Source: Liquidambar formosana (taxonomy: Eukaryota > Streptophyta > Magnoliopsida > Saxifragales > Altingiaceae). From it: a stretch of DNA of 64,000 bases. Below the pieces are notes generated by a model. That model was not told the DNA's origin, searched no databases, and worked only from the letters and a program-made list of their open reading frames with translations. The stretch covers positions 4,382,003-4,446,002 of the forward strand of contig CM077831.1 in assembly GCA_039720395.1 (NCBI GenBank). The letters are read 5' to 3'. A program made the translations under genes and the position numbers. This document shows, piece by piece, positions 32,901-45,039 of the stretch. Within the stretch, counting starts at the first letter, position 1, and each line of letters begins with the position of its first letter.

Positions 32901-34380
32901 AATCCAGCAAACATCCTAATGGACAACTTTTGTTCATTAGGGTAATAGAAATACTATCCCAACCACTTTTGGGATATACCACAATTCAACACTTACTTGA
33001 CCTTATTTCCAGATTGTCTACATTATGTATCCAGACATACGTAGCACAAGCCCAAGCCTTAACTTCTTTAAGATGGGTTTCTTCCCATATCATATCTGAT
33101 ATAATAGGGACAAAACTGGAGCGAACCCTAAATTATCAATATGTAGCAATTTTAAGGTATATCCTAGATGGATACATTAGTAAAACTCATCATGAATCAA
33201 ACCATATCTTAATAGGGTTCAATTCATTCTCTTAGATTCACCATTGAGCTATGGTATTCTAAGATGAGTCTACTGTAATTGAATGCATGCTCTACATGAC
33301 TATATACATCACAATGTATTAGTCAAATTATAAATGTAACTCTTTCACTTCACCAAGTAAAAGGTGGGTTTGGTCATCTCATAACCAAGTCATAATCGTT
33401 ACATTTAAATGAGAGTCTCTACATCTCTTGTATTCTCGGAATACGTTGCATTCGCTCTAATTAGTCATTTAAATTCAGAAATCAAATTTCTAGAATGTCT
33501 TAAATGACCTAGTTAAGAAATAAGTTTCCCAAAATTAATCTAGCAACTCTTGCTCTATTAAAATTTTTAAAGGTAACTTATTATCTACTTAACTTTCTGC
33601 TTCCATTTAGATTACACTATAATCCAAAAACCAAGAAGCAGAACTAACCAACAATTTAGTTTAGAGCATGAACCAAAACTTCAAAAGTTTGGTTCTTCTA
33701 GGAAGACTGATACTTTATCAAGTTCCCTTTACAATACCTTATGTTTACTACAAAATAATTATATTTCTTTGTCTTTGACTTTTCAAGACTTGCTTTCCTC
33801 TATGCTTCCATTTTAAATCACATCTAGCTTCTCAAGCTATTCTATGTGATTAATCATTTTTCAAAAGAATGATTATTAATAAACAACTTTTATTACATCC
33901 TAGTCTAGAAGAAGTCCTTTATAAATACTATACTTTATAGTATTATTTTACTCACTATACAACCTTTGTATGTGATGTAGGACATCAAAGGCACTTGCAT
34001 TGACTAATTTTGCTTCCGAAGCTCATTAGTCATCAACACTATCATATAGCTTGGCAACAAGATGCCAATTATGCATAGTGTCTTTTTCTTCTTAGGATGT
34101 TTTATGGAGGGCCTTTAAGAAAAGGCCTAATAGCATATAAACAATCTTTTGAAATTGAGAACAATTCTTAATTTCCTAAGTCAATCAAAGAAATCGGGTT
34201 TAGTCAAACTATCAATATCCTATATATTAGGAAATAGGGGTTTTGAGGTGAGTAATTAGGTAATCTACGTAAACAGAGAATTAGATTTCATTTTTATCCA
34301 TAATGATTGGGTCTTTAATCATATGGTACCTCCCACTATTTTATCAAATTCCATACACCCTCTAATGGAATTCGGGAATC
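32901..34380. other. COP-2 interior, non-coding
   Basis: AT-rich sequence that presumably corresponds to a decayed gag-integrase region. I could not recognise residues on the minus strand. The ORF at 32882-33235 (plus) has no known domain and is treated as chance. Confidence 0.4.
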
Positions 34381-34660
34381 TCATTCCTAATGGGGATTGG
34401 GGTCCCACTGTGACTTAGAAGCCTCACATGTTAGTTTCTTGACTTCTAACCCACAATAAGAAGACAACTCTTTGTCTATTGCTTCATAAGCAAGTTCCAA
34501 TCATTTTGCCTCTAGGGAACATACACCTCACATGTTAGTTTCTTAGAATACTTCCCTAGTTAAGTTAAACCCATCATTCACACAGGTATGTTTCGCCAAA
34601 TATATACCTCACATGTTAGTTTCTTGGTATATACCAGTTTAGGCACCCCATGATATCTCA
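34381..34660. repeat. Short interspersed repeat CTCACATGTTAGTTTCTT in COP-2
   Basis: Three exact copies near 34424, 34528 and 34606, each about 80-100 bp from the next and followed by differing sequence, plus a degenerate fourth (CTCATATGTGATAGTTTC) near 34657. They lie in the 5' leader half of COP-2, where repeats are often found. Confidence 0.8.
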
Positions 34661-37600
34661 TATGTGATAGTTTCAAGTAATGTCTTTAACATGGGTAGCT
34701 CCTACATGTCTGCAGCCAGGTACCCACATTAAGGGACGTTAGATGATCCTATAATGATGGAAGGCAATGAAGAATTCATTCCCTAATGACTTCTCCATTT
34801 TCAACTTAATATTAAATAAGAGGGGTTTTAAAGGGTCTCATCAAATTAACATGCATCCAATGTATCAAAATTTAAACATATAAATTATGCTATTTATAAT
34901 CATACATCTCATGCTATTATAAATCATACATTGCATGCTATTATATATCAACATATATAAAGTACCATATTTTGATATTAGTCCCTAAGTGAATAGGTAA
35001 CATATACCAAACTATGGTATTGGAGCTAATACAATTATCTCATAAATTTAAGCTCCCACTATGATGATTATGGACTTTGAGAGGATTCAATCCAAGCCAA
35101 TAGATTGAATCCAAGGTCTAAGGTGGGTGTAGGTGATCGTAAAATAAACCATTCGTAACATGCATGCTTTCTTGAAACACTTCTCTAAGCTTTCAAGTCC
35201 TTCAATCTGCTCCCTTGGCTTGATGGTCTCCACCATTGGCTTGTTGGGCTCTATCATGCTCCTTTGGGTTCACCATGCTCCTTAGTGCGCTCTCGATTAC
35301 ATAACATTTACATAATTTAAAGAAAGGGATACATAAGGGGAATGTGGGGTACATAAGAGAATGATAGAGAGAGAGGGAGAGGGAAGGTGGCATGCGAGCC
35401 CCAAATAAATTACATCACCTTAATAAAATTACAACTCTTCTAAATAATAACATCCCATTCATAAGACGGCCAATCACAATTGGTTTAAAGGGTATAGTCC
35501 ATAATCATCATCCAAGCACATACATACAATCTCATTGCATAATGTAAAGAAAAACTGTAAGCATTAAAACATATGGGCATTATGGTAATTCTCTTGAATG
35601 ATTTACATTAATCTCATTAATGCATCCTAATCTTATTAGGTTTTAACAAAAATATCCAGAATTAAATAAAGTCTTAACATTTAAGACATTACAGTTTCAA
35701 TTAATCAAATTAATTTAAAACATGTAAAGTTTCCTAAAATAACTCTAATATCCAATATTAGGGTTTCCTTAATTAAACAAAACAATTTCATTTAATTAAG
35801 AATTTCCAGATTTTAATTTAATCCCTAATTGTGTTTTAAACCATTTAAAACATTATAAAATTAATCAATATTAATTAAATAATTAATATAGGAATTAAAT
35901 AAAATCATTAAAATGATGAATTAGTGTATTAGGGTTTCCTAAAACCCTAAACCCTAAATGCAAGCCCTAATCATTAAATGCCTTATGATTGGTCATTTAA
36001 TGTCCAATCATTAAAACCCTAGGTTCATATGGTATTTAATAAAAGGGATTAGGGTTTAATTAATGCCAAATAGGGTATTAATTACCCTTAATTAATTACA
36101 CTAATTAGGGTTTCCAAAACCCTAACCCTAGACATCATTAATGGTATTAATTATGCCCTAACAATCAATAACCATGATTGGTCATTTAATGACCAATCAT
36201 TAACTCTTAATTAAGGTAATTAATATTCCAATTAGGGTTTTAATTAATGCCATAATGAAATTAGGGTTTCATCATTAACTCAAAATTAGGGTTTCATCCT
36301 TAACTCTATGCAGCCGTCACTACGAGGGGGCTGCCTGAGCTTGGCTAGGCTGCCATGGCCACCAACGACTGTGGGAGGCCATGGCCAGTCATGGGAGAAC
36401 ATCCTAGGGGTGTGGGACAAGCCTCTGGACACGTGAGAAGTGGTGGAAGTGGCTGCCATCATCAAGAACAATCAGGGTTTCCAAAACCCATTGCTGGAGC
36501 CATTGTTGCAGACCTTGAAGGTCACAATAGCTTCTAAATCCTTATCAATTCGACTCCTCCATTGAAACCAGCTTTTGTATCATGTCCCTACATGAAATAC
36601 TAAGCTAATAGAAGAGGTTTGGATGATCAAATCATCACCAATTGTTCTAAACAATTAAAACAACAGTAGGCTGCCCAGAATTTGACAGCATATTGTCCAT
36701 GGTCAGAAATTGATTTAAAACCCAGCAAGATGATTAAGTCAGGCTACCAAACGAATTTTCCCAGTATCCTACATGTCTTAGGAAACTAATGCAATTGGTT
36801 TCATGCAATTTGGAGTTCCCTAACTCAAGTTCTAATCAAAACTCCATTGATGACTTTTCTGCAGAGAAAATCTGCTATGCTGTTCATGAAAAATTTTCAA
36901 ACTTTTTGAATCTTTTTCCATCAAAACCTTTTTGAAACTTAAAGAAAATCATATACACATGATATATAATGATCCTACAATGATCTTCCATCATAAATAC
37001 AGCAGCTTTAATTAGAATTAATTGCAAGAACCTTAGGGTTCTAAAACCCAGATTCAGCCTCCATGGTGTTCTTCTCCTTCTTCCTTCTGTTCTAGCATCT
37101 TAATCCAATTATGATGCATCTAAATGCTTGGGAACCTTTCCCTACCATGTCTAGAACATAACCCAAGTGGTGGCAACCATTGCCATGCCTTTGATCTCCA
37201 TCAATAACTCAAAGTTGTGGCTATTGCATCATTCCCGAGCAAAACTGTCTTTCCAGACAGCCTGTAGTAAAAAATTCATAACTTTCACTACAGAACTCGG
37301 ATTGACGCACCGTTTGTTGGGTTGGAAAGATTATTCAAAGAGCTTTCTAACCATATATGGCTCGAAAATTTTGGAGAAGAACTCTGAATTCGGCAGGCAA
37401 AACAAGATGACGGTTTTTCATGGCAACCATGAAAACTGTTCATAACAGTTTTATAAAACCCTAGTTTCCTTATTTTCTTCTCCAAACTCAAACCCTATGC
37501 AACCTATTGCATCCATGGATACACTTAACCATCAATTAGAAGAGGAGTAGAAGAGAATTGACCTAGGGTTCCAAACCCTAGGTTCAGCCATGGAGGAAAA

Positions 37601-37692
37601 CCAATTATGCAGAAAATTTTTTCCAGATTTTTGAATCATTCAACTACACCATAATTACCAGCCCATATGTATTTTGTATTATGCATAATCAT
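34661..37692. other. COP-2 5' leader
   Basis: Three kilobases without coding sequence between the LTR-side primer site and the decayed body. It includes a stretch of AAACCCTA/TAGGGTTT motifs (35930-36300, separate entry) and A/T-rich blocks. Short ORFs (e.g. 37167-37445 plus) have no recognisable domain. Confidence 0.5.
35930..36300. repeat. Cluster of telo-box-like AAACCCTA motifs
   Basis: TTAGGGTTT or its complement AAACCCTAA occurs about ten times in 370 bp, including a two-unit telomere-like AAACCCTAAACCCTAAA near 35940. Not a telomere: the units are separated and in both orientations. Telo-boxes are known plant promoter and Polycomb-recruiting elements. Confidence 0.65.
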
Positions 37693-37705
37693 GGCTCTGA
37701 TACCA
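37693..37705 (-). promoter_or_regulatory. Primer-binding site of COP-2 (initiator tRNA-Met)
   Basis: Minus-strand TGGTATCAGAGCC, one base inside the 5' LTR. This is the standard complement to the 3' end of plant initiator tRNA-Met. Confidence 0.95.
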
Positions 37706-37706
37706 C

Positions 37707-39364
37707 TGTTGGGAATCGAACAAGAGGGAAAAATACAAAGTGCGGAATATAAAAATTTTTCCTACGATTCCACAGCCCATGAATCTAACTATGCATAACA
37801 CAAAATCAAACCCTAACTACAAAGAGGGTTAGAACACTTACAGAATTTTTGTCTTCTCCTTTTTGCTCCAAGCTTTGATTCCGGACAGCGGTGAATGAGC
37901 AGCCCAAGTGTGCTGCCTCCAACGGTATCCACACCTAGCTAGAGCTTCAAGTCCTTTCTTTCTTCTTCCTTGTTGTTGCTAGAGGTGGAGAAGAGAGAGA
38001 GAGAGAAGAGAGCCTCCAAGGGGCTGGACGGCTAGGGTTTATTGTGCAAGCCTATTATGCCATGTCACACATAAGTGTGACTTATATAGGAAGCCCACTA
38101 AAGGGGGCTGGCCATGGGGAAGAAACCCTAATAGGGTTATGTGTAATTACACTTAATTGCACATTAACCCCTATTATTTGTATCAAATACAAATAGGCCG
38201 ATAAAGAACTATTCTTTATTCACTAAAACCCTTTCTCTCATAGACTTTAAAGCCCTTCTTACATGATCAGCGTGTGACCCATTGGGTTCACATCATTAAG
38301 TAGTAGGAATAGCACGAGGTGTGCACAATGGAACTCTTTCCATTTAGGGTCTAATTGGAACTCCTTCCAATTCCCTAATTGATTATAAATCACTTATATC
38401 AATTAGGGCTTCTACTAACCATGAGTAACACCTAGCATATGGCTCATGGTGTGGTCCTTAATGAGGTGAATAGTCATTTACAATGAACCCTTCTGTTATA
38501 GTTTATAGGTTACAATTGCATCCTTCCTTCAACACAATGTCTCTAATTGAACTAATAGGACATGGAAGTCTGTCAAGTCCCTAGTTCAATTACTTTATAC
38601 TCATTCATAGATATCAACTCATTGATGAACTCATGAAACTCTTTTCATATTCATCCTACCATGGCCATGGATTTAATGAGTTATATTATGAATGCTATAT
38701 GAGACATTCTCTCTCTTTTCCTGAGAGTGATGGATCCCTTGTTGATCACTCACATGCCTTCATACATATAGCAGTAGGGCCAATGAACACCTTTGCAGAC
38801 CCCTGAATAGGATATGCACTTAGTGTTATCAAACTTCTAAAGCTACATGCATAAGGCAACTATGGTGTCTCAGGTCTAAGGATTACTTGTACCACTATAA
38901 CAATGAGAAACTGATTGACAGGCAGGATAAAACTCCATTCAGTTTATCTCATATCTTTGGTCACATTCAGTGTACCTATTCTTATAATAGGCACCCACTT
39001 GTTGGTTGTAGTGTCTCCACACAAATAGCTTGAGACTAGCTATCCTCCTATAGAGTCAACCTAACAAGTGCTAGTCCTATGGTTCATTACTGTCCATCAT
39101 AGTGAACCTTCAACTAGGAATGCTTAAGGAGTTTAGTACAGAGATATATCTATAGTCTCAAAATTACAACTCTTTGTAATTCCATATTCTCAACTCTAAC
39201 TCCATGGACATATTATGTAAATATAAATGATGCATATAAACATAATAGAATAAGCCCTTTTATTAAATCAATAATAAATGTGACATACATAAATGAAATC
39301 AAATGATTGTTTCTAATCCCTAAACAATCATCTCTATGATTGGCTCTAGGGCATAATCCTAACA
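37707..39364 (-). repeat. 5' LTR of COP-2
   Basis: 1658 bp, partner of 29719-31350. It contains 26 bp (39088-39113) absent from the other LTR. There GGTTCA and TGAACC can pair as a hairpin stem. Confidence 0.95.
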
Positions 39365-40270
39365 CGGGTCTATTACCTGCGCGCGGCGTGCTTCTGTGCT
39401 CTTGCCGCCCTCTTTTTCAGAGATGAGTCATCGAGTCTGGAGACTTTTATTGTGCGCATGATCCCGGAGATCAAGGATTTCGACCCCAGCATGGTTGTCT
39501 TGGCAGATACTCTGAACGGGCTCGATCGCGTGGCGCGGAGGGTTAGTTTCTCCTTTGGTGGCAGCCCTCTTCTTCTACAGGTTTCTTTTTCTTCTTCTTT
39601 ATTTTCTCGATTTTTTTTTTTTTTTTTTGGTTGGCATGATCGTACGTGCATTGTATATGCACGTACGTGCATAGTTCATGTACGTACGTGCATGGGCTGT
39701 TGAGAATTCAAATTTTCCTCCTTTGTGATGTAGATTTGGCTGTTCGAACACCTAAAACTGGTCGAAGACCCTACCATGAGCATCTGGACATACCACCCGT
39801 AGCATTATCGTCATAGGAAGATCACCAAACCTTTCCCAAATGTCGAGCAAGCCCAGGATTTGCTGGAATCCATATCCTGCCACAACATTCGCTGGCTCTG
39901 TCCTTGGTGGAGGACCTCTTATGCTGTTCGAAATCTGATCCTTCCTCACAGCGTCATGCTGATTGGTCTTAAAGAGGTTTCTTTCTATTCCCCCATACGC
40001 ATCTGCCGTCAGCAAGGGCTACGCCAGGATCCGATCAAATGGGGTCACCTTGGTTACACCTGCCCCTGGAAACCCAACCATGTGGATCGTGTGGAGAATG
40101 ACTGGTATAGCAAGGCAATGTATTGGGCCGTCACCCCCTCTGAAGTGATTAGCCCTCCTAGGTCTTACTATAACTGGCTGTTTACTGACATGGAGAGAGA
40201 GGAAAAGGAAGAAGAAGAACACAAGGGGAAAAGGGAAACAGAGGTCGAAACAGAGGCGAAGAAGAAGTGA
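39365..40270 (+). pseudogene. Second antisense gene of TAT-2, 3' part
   Basis: The exon resumes after COP-2 with YYLRAACFCALAALFF and runs to a GTTAGT donor at 39542. The intron 39542-39733 ends GTGATGTAG and holds three palindrome copies or variants. The last exon (from 39734) has a W-rich block (IWLFEHL..., later RWLCPWWR) and ends in an acidic/basic E/K tail with TGA at 40268-40270. TAG at 39800-39802 interrupts the frame, again readable as CAG to TAG. The rest of the exon is open. It ends about 170 bp from the convergent end of integrase. Confidence 0.6.
39542..39733 (+). other. Last intron of the second antisense gene
   Basis: GTTAGT...GATGTAG, 192 bp. It contains GCACGTACGTGC at 39659-39670, a TCGTACGTGC variant near 39640 and GTACGTACGTGC near 39680, plus a T run. 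Confidence 0.6.
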
Positions 40271-40442
40271 ACTTGACTATCCCCCGTACCCCTATCAACT
40301 ATTGTACCCATGCACTTGCTTTTAATCCCTTATGAGTTAATGAATAAGCATCAGAAAGATGTAATGATTTTCCCCAATCAATAAAAAAACTATTATCATT
40401 AATTTGAACACTTAGTACTTTGCCAAATTGTCACTACTCTGC

Positions 40443-43400
40443 CTACACATAATATTTACGGAGTCTGTCCATATTCACCGGATTCACCAACTCGTTCCCG
40501 TCACCATCCATTAACTTGACCGCACCACCCGGGTAAATTGTCTTGATGACGTAGGGCCCCACCCAATTGGGCTTGAATTTCCCTCGAGGATCGAACACAG
40601 GCGCTCTAAATTCCTTAAGAACCAAGTCCCCTTCCTTCAGGTTCCGCGGCCTGACCCTTTTATTGAAAGCCTGGGCTATTCGTTGTTGATAACCTTGCAC
40701 ATGGTACAATGCTTTGAGCCTTCTTTCCTCTAATAGTGCCAACTGTTCATATCGCTCTTTCGCCCATTCTACCTCCAGAATTTGACTTTCCAATGCAACT
40801 CTAAGGGACTGCACTTCTAGCTCTACGGGTAACACGGCTTCCATTCCGTATACCAATGAATAGGGCGTAGCGCCTGTGGAAGTTCTCACGGACATCCGAT
40901 ATCCCCATAATGCATAAGGAAGCTTCTCCACCCAATCCTTGTAGGTTACTGCCGTTTTACTGAGGATGGTTTTGACGTTCTTGTTGGCAGCCTCCACAGC
41001 TCCATTAGTCTGGGGCCTGTAGGGTGAAGATTTGTGATGCTGGATACCGAATTTTGTGAATAACCTCTTGACCTCATCTTCAAAATGTGTTCCGTTATCT
41101 GAAATAATCTCATGGGGTACTCCATACCGGCAAATTATGTTGGTTTCGATGAACTTGGCCACATGTTTCGACTTCAACTCTACATATGCTGCCGCTTCTA
41201 CCCATTTGGTAAAATAATCGATTGCTACCAGGATATATTTATACCCACCAGTTGCAGATGGCTTAATCTCTCCGATGATGTCTATTCCCCATACTGAAAA
41301 TGGCCAGGGAGATGCTAGTTGATGCAACTCCACCGGCGGCATGTAGTTTGCACTAGCGTACACTTGGCATTGATGGCACTTTCTGACGTACTGCACGCAG
41401 TCAGTTTCCATAGTTGTCCAGTAATACCCCAACCTTAGCAGCTTCTTGACCAACATCCTTCCATTCATGTGTGACCCACACTCCCCTTCATGCACCTCCC
41501 TCATGAGTGTTTCTCCCATGCGGCGATCTACGCAGAGGAGGTGTATCCCATCATAAGACCTTTTGAATAATTTCCCTCCGCAGATGATAAACTGTGTGGC
41601 GAACAGCCTTAATGCCCTACGATCCTTCTTATTGGCATTTTCCGGGTACTCCGCTTTTTTCAAGAGGTTCCAAACATCAAAGTACCAAGGGTGCCCATCA
41701 TCTGGCTCTCCGTCAATTACCAAAATCCCTTCTTCATGTGCGGGTCTAAACTTCTGTTGGACTGTCAATGGCTCTATCTGGGTTCCAGCAGGCATTTGAA
41801 TCATGGAAGCCAAGGTAGCCAAGGCGTCGGCGAATTGGTTGTGAGCTCGGGGTAAGGGTGTGAAGGTTATTTTCCAGAATTTCTGGGTCAGTTTCTCTAG
41901 GTAGCCTTGGTAAGGCTTCAGGTGTTCTTCTCGGGTTCTCCATACTCTCTGTACTTGAGATATCACTAAGGCTGAATCCCTATATACCTCCACTTCTTCG
42001 ACTCCCAACGCCAACAAGGCTTCTAGTCCGGCGACACATGCCTCATATTCTGCCGTGTTATTGGAGTTCTGAAAGTTCAACTTTATCGATAGCGGCATGT
42101 GAGAACCATCAGGAGCTATTAGCAGAACCCCTACCCCATCTCCATACTGGTTCGAAGCCCCATCGAAATACATTTTCCACGCCTCGTCACACTCGACAAC
42201 TAGAAGGTTCTCGTCGGGAAATTCATCGTTCAGTCCATATCCCAGGATTGGGTGTTTAGCGCAGTACTCGGCAACGACCCCTCCTTTAATAGACTTTTGT
42301 ATCACATATACAAGTTCAAATTCTGCCAATAGAATCAACCACCGAGATAGACGACCATTCAAAGCCGATTTCTCAAACAAGTATTTAAGCGGATCCATTC
42401 TTGCCACTATCCACACCTCGAAATTTAGCAGAATGTGCCTCAGCTTCTGCACAGCCCAAACCAAAGCGAAACAGGACTTCTCTATCGCATTGTACTTTGC
42501 CTCGTAACCTTGTAGCTTCTTGCTTAGGTAATAGATCGCATGTTCAATACCACGATCATCCTCTTGCGCCAATATGCTTCCTAAAGCTTCCTCAAAGATG
42601 GACAGGTAGACTAATAAAGGTTTACCAGGGCATGGAGGAACCAATACCAGGGGATTCAGGAGATATCTTTTGATGGCTTCGAAAGCTTGTTGACATCGCT
42701 CATTGCATTCCTTAGGTTCCCCTTTCCTAAGCAGTTTGAAAATGGGCTCACAGGTGGGGGTTAACTTGGCTATGAAACGGCTAATGTACTGTAATCGCCC
42801 CAGAAACCCCCTAATCTCCTTCTCTGTTTTCGGCGGTGGCATTTCCAAAATCGCTTTGACCTTCGTTGGATCTACTTCGATGCCTCTGCTACTCACAATG
42901 TACCCCAACAACTTCCCTGACGTGACCCCGAATGTGCACTTCTGTGGATTCAACCTTAGACTGTACTCCCGAATTCGTCCAAAGAACTTCCTTAGATTTT
43001 CTAAATGCCCTTCTCGAGTTTCTACCTTGACAATCATATCATCGACATACACCTCCACCTCCTGATGCATCATATCGTGGAGTAGCGTGGTAGCCATCCT
43101 CTGATATGTAGCTCCGGCGTTTTTAAGTCCAAATGGCATTACCGTGTAACAATACGTCCCCCACCCAGTTGTGAAGGTGGTCTTAGTCATATCTACCAGT
43201 GCCATTCGTATCTGGTTATATCCCGAGAATCCATCCATGAATGACATTAGAGCGCTCCCTGCTATGTTATCTACTAATACATCGATGTGAGGTAGGGGGA
43301 AGTCATCCTTAGGGCAAGCCTTGTTAAGATCCCTGTAGTCAATGCACACCCGCACCTTCCCATCCTTCTTTGGTACCGAAACGATGTTGGCTATCCAATC

Positions 43401-43833
43401 CACCTGATCTACTGTCTTGATAAACCCCACTTTTAATAACTTAGTCACCTCTTCCTTAACCTTTAACGACCATTCTGGTGCCATTCTTCTTAGTTTTTGT
43501 TTGACAGGCCTTGCTCCCTCCCTAATAGGAATGTGATGCTGTGCTATAGCGGGGTCGATTCCAGGCATGTCCTCATAAGACCAAGCAAACACATCAGAAA
43601 ACTCCTGCAGCAAAGCTGTAAGATCCGTACGTTCTTGCATGGACAGAGTAGAGCCAATTTGAATTTCCTTAATTTTCTCATCAGTGCTTATATTAATAAT
43701 GATAGTTTCTTCTTTAATAGGTTCAATTTTCACATCTTGATTTTTATTAATTAGCTCATCTGGGTCTTTGTGCAATTTGATTGTTAGGGGACACAGCAGA
43801 TTAAGCAGAATCAAATTTCTTTGAATTATTGGA
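40443..43833 (-). CDS. TAT-2 pol: RT, RNase H, archaeal RNase H, integrase
   Basis: 1123 codons without a stop. RT (about 100-310) has VCIDYRDLNKA, MPFGLKNAGA and YVDD at 256-259. The first RNase H (about 395-520) reads LSIFEEA where the catalytic Asp should be. The archaeal-type RNase H has D551, E589, D613 and D663, a complete set. Integrase has HHCC at H775, H782, C813, C816 and DDE at D845, D906, E941, then the C-terminal DLVLKEF and GPYVIK motifs. It begins at a TTG because no ATG precedes the RT domain; the frame opens about 27 bases before the protease frame ends, offset by one base forward. This is the best-preserved enzyme set in the window. Confidence 0.9.
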
Positions 43834-43959
43834 AATTACATCAGTGGACAACTCAAACCCATACCCCGACCCGGACTCAGACTTAGACCCAACCCTAGAC
43901 TTCTCCTGAGTAGGCTTATTAATTGCCTTGACACCATACGTGACCCTAGCCGCACGTTC

Positions 43960-45039
43960 CTAGATCCAAGTGCTAGTATCCCCATCAGCCACAACAATAA
44001 GCTTGGTAGGGACGGTCTCATCAGTCAGAGAGAACACTTCTTCGCCGTACCTAGGTGACAATAAGACCTTCCAGCTTGTCTGATCCACATTTTCTGCCCA
44101 GTCTCGCTCTTCGCTTTCTTCTTCCGGGGTTCCCCTGTCTGTATCTTCTAGGTTCAATTTCTCACTAAAGAATACCTCCAACCCAGGCTTCCTTTCTCCA
44201 CTCCCTCGGTCTATCCATGGCTCAGGAAATCCGCAATAGGGGAAATCTTCTCCCTCCTTCACAAAATTACCATTGAGAGTTTTTCCATTATTGGGGACGC
44301 ATTTGTCGTCTTCTTCAGTGTACCCTAGCCCTCGCCGGTCGGTTTGCATGCGGAAATCCGGGAACTCAGCTATCCCTTCCCCCCTTCGGCCCAGCCCCAT
44401 CCCAGGCATATACCCCAGCTTCCTCATGATGTGAGTCACGATATGGCTAACCCCCTCCCCAAAGTCGGGAGACACCTTCTCTCTTCCAGTTTCCTTTCTT
44501 TCAATCACCTGTACCAGCTCAAAACCTCTCCATTCCAACTCTCCGCTTTCTTCCTTTACCCCTAATACTTGCCCAGTTATTTCTCCGTCCCCATGGATCA
44601 CTAGAACTCCTTCATCCCAAGGCAATTTTATTTTCTGGTGCACGGTCGAGGGAACAGCTTGCAAAGGGTGTAACCAAGTTCTTCCCAACAGCAGGTTGTA
44701 GTTGGCGGGAATGTCCATGACACAGAATTCCACCATTGACTCAACGGGCCCTATTTTACAAGCGGCCTTGAAAGTTCCCATCACATTCCGACAACTGTTG
44801 TCATAACCCCTTACCGTCACAACAGAAGGTGTCAAATCCTCCTTGGCAATCCCTAGCTTAGTCGCGGTGCGCATCGGGCAAACATTCAATGCGGACCCAT
44901 TATCGACCAGAACTACGGGTATTTTCAAATCCCTACATTCCACCGTGACATAGAGTGGCTTGGCATGCCCGGCCCCTTCAAGTGGCAAATCTTCATAGGA
45001 AAAGGTCATCACAGCCTTGCTCACCGAACTGACCCCCAT
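43960..45039 (-). CDS. TAT-2 aspartic protease with G-patch domain
   Basis: 359 residues from ATG 45039. VVLVDNGSALNV holds the catalytic D46-N-G, and NLLLGRTWLH follows at about 115-124. At about residues 198-240 a G-patch-like block is visible: a helix (HIVTHIMRKLGY), PGMGLGRRGEGI, then GLGY. A protease-linked G-patch is known in betaretroviruses, where it binds nucleic acid; here it may do the same. TAG at 43960-43962 ends the frame, yet coherent sequence continues in phase (ERAARVTYG...) to TAA at 43801-43803. The frame before 45039 is also in phase with gag past TAG 45055-45057. Confidence 0.8.
   Translation of the reverse strand: MGVSSVSKAVMTFSYEDLPLEGAGHAKPLYVTVECRDLKIPVVLVDNGSALNVCPMRTATKLGIAKEDLTPSVVTVRGYDNSCRNVMGTFKAACKIGPVESMVEFCVMDIPANYNLLLGRTWLHPLQAVPSTVHQKIKLPWDEGVLVIHGDGEITGQVLGVKEESGELEWRGFELVQVIERKETGREKVSPDFGEGVSHIVTHIMRKLGYMPGMGLGRRGEGIAEFPDFRMQTDRRGLGYTEEDDKCVPNNGKTLNGNFVKEGEDFPYCGFPEPWIDRGSGERKPGLEVFFSEKLNLEDTDRGTPEEESEERDWAENVDQTSWKVLLSPRYGEEVFSLTDETVPTKLIVVADGDTSTWI

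Larger units (their letters stand above)
29719..39364 (-). mobile_element. COP-2: Ty1/copia-derived element, innermost, coding-dead
   Basis: LTRs at 29719-31350 (1632 bp) and 37707-39364 (1658 bp), TGTTGGGAATCG...ATCCTAACA, TSD CGGGT. A canonical plant primer-binding site, complementary to initiator tRNA-Met, fixes the minus orientation. The LTRs differ by only about eight substitutions and one 26-bp indel by eye, the lowest divergence of the four elements, in agreement with its innermost position. The 6.4-kb interior has no long ORF, only decayed RT/RNase H similarity. It probably moved with enzymes supplied by a relative. Confidence 0.93.

Noticed and set aside
35930..35960. Interstitial telomere
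   Set aside because: Only two contiguous AAACCCT units; the rest are scattered in both orientations.
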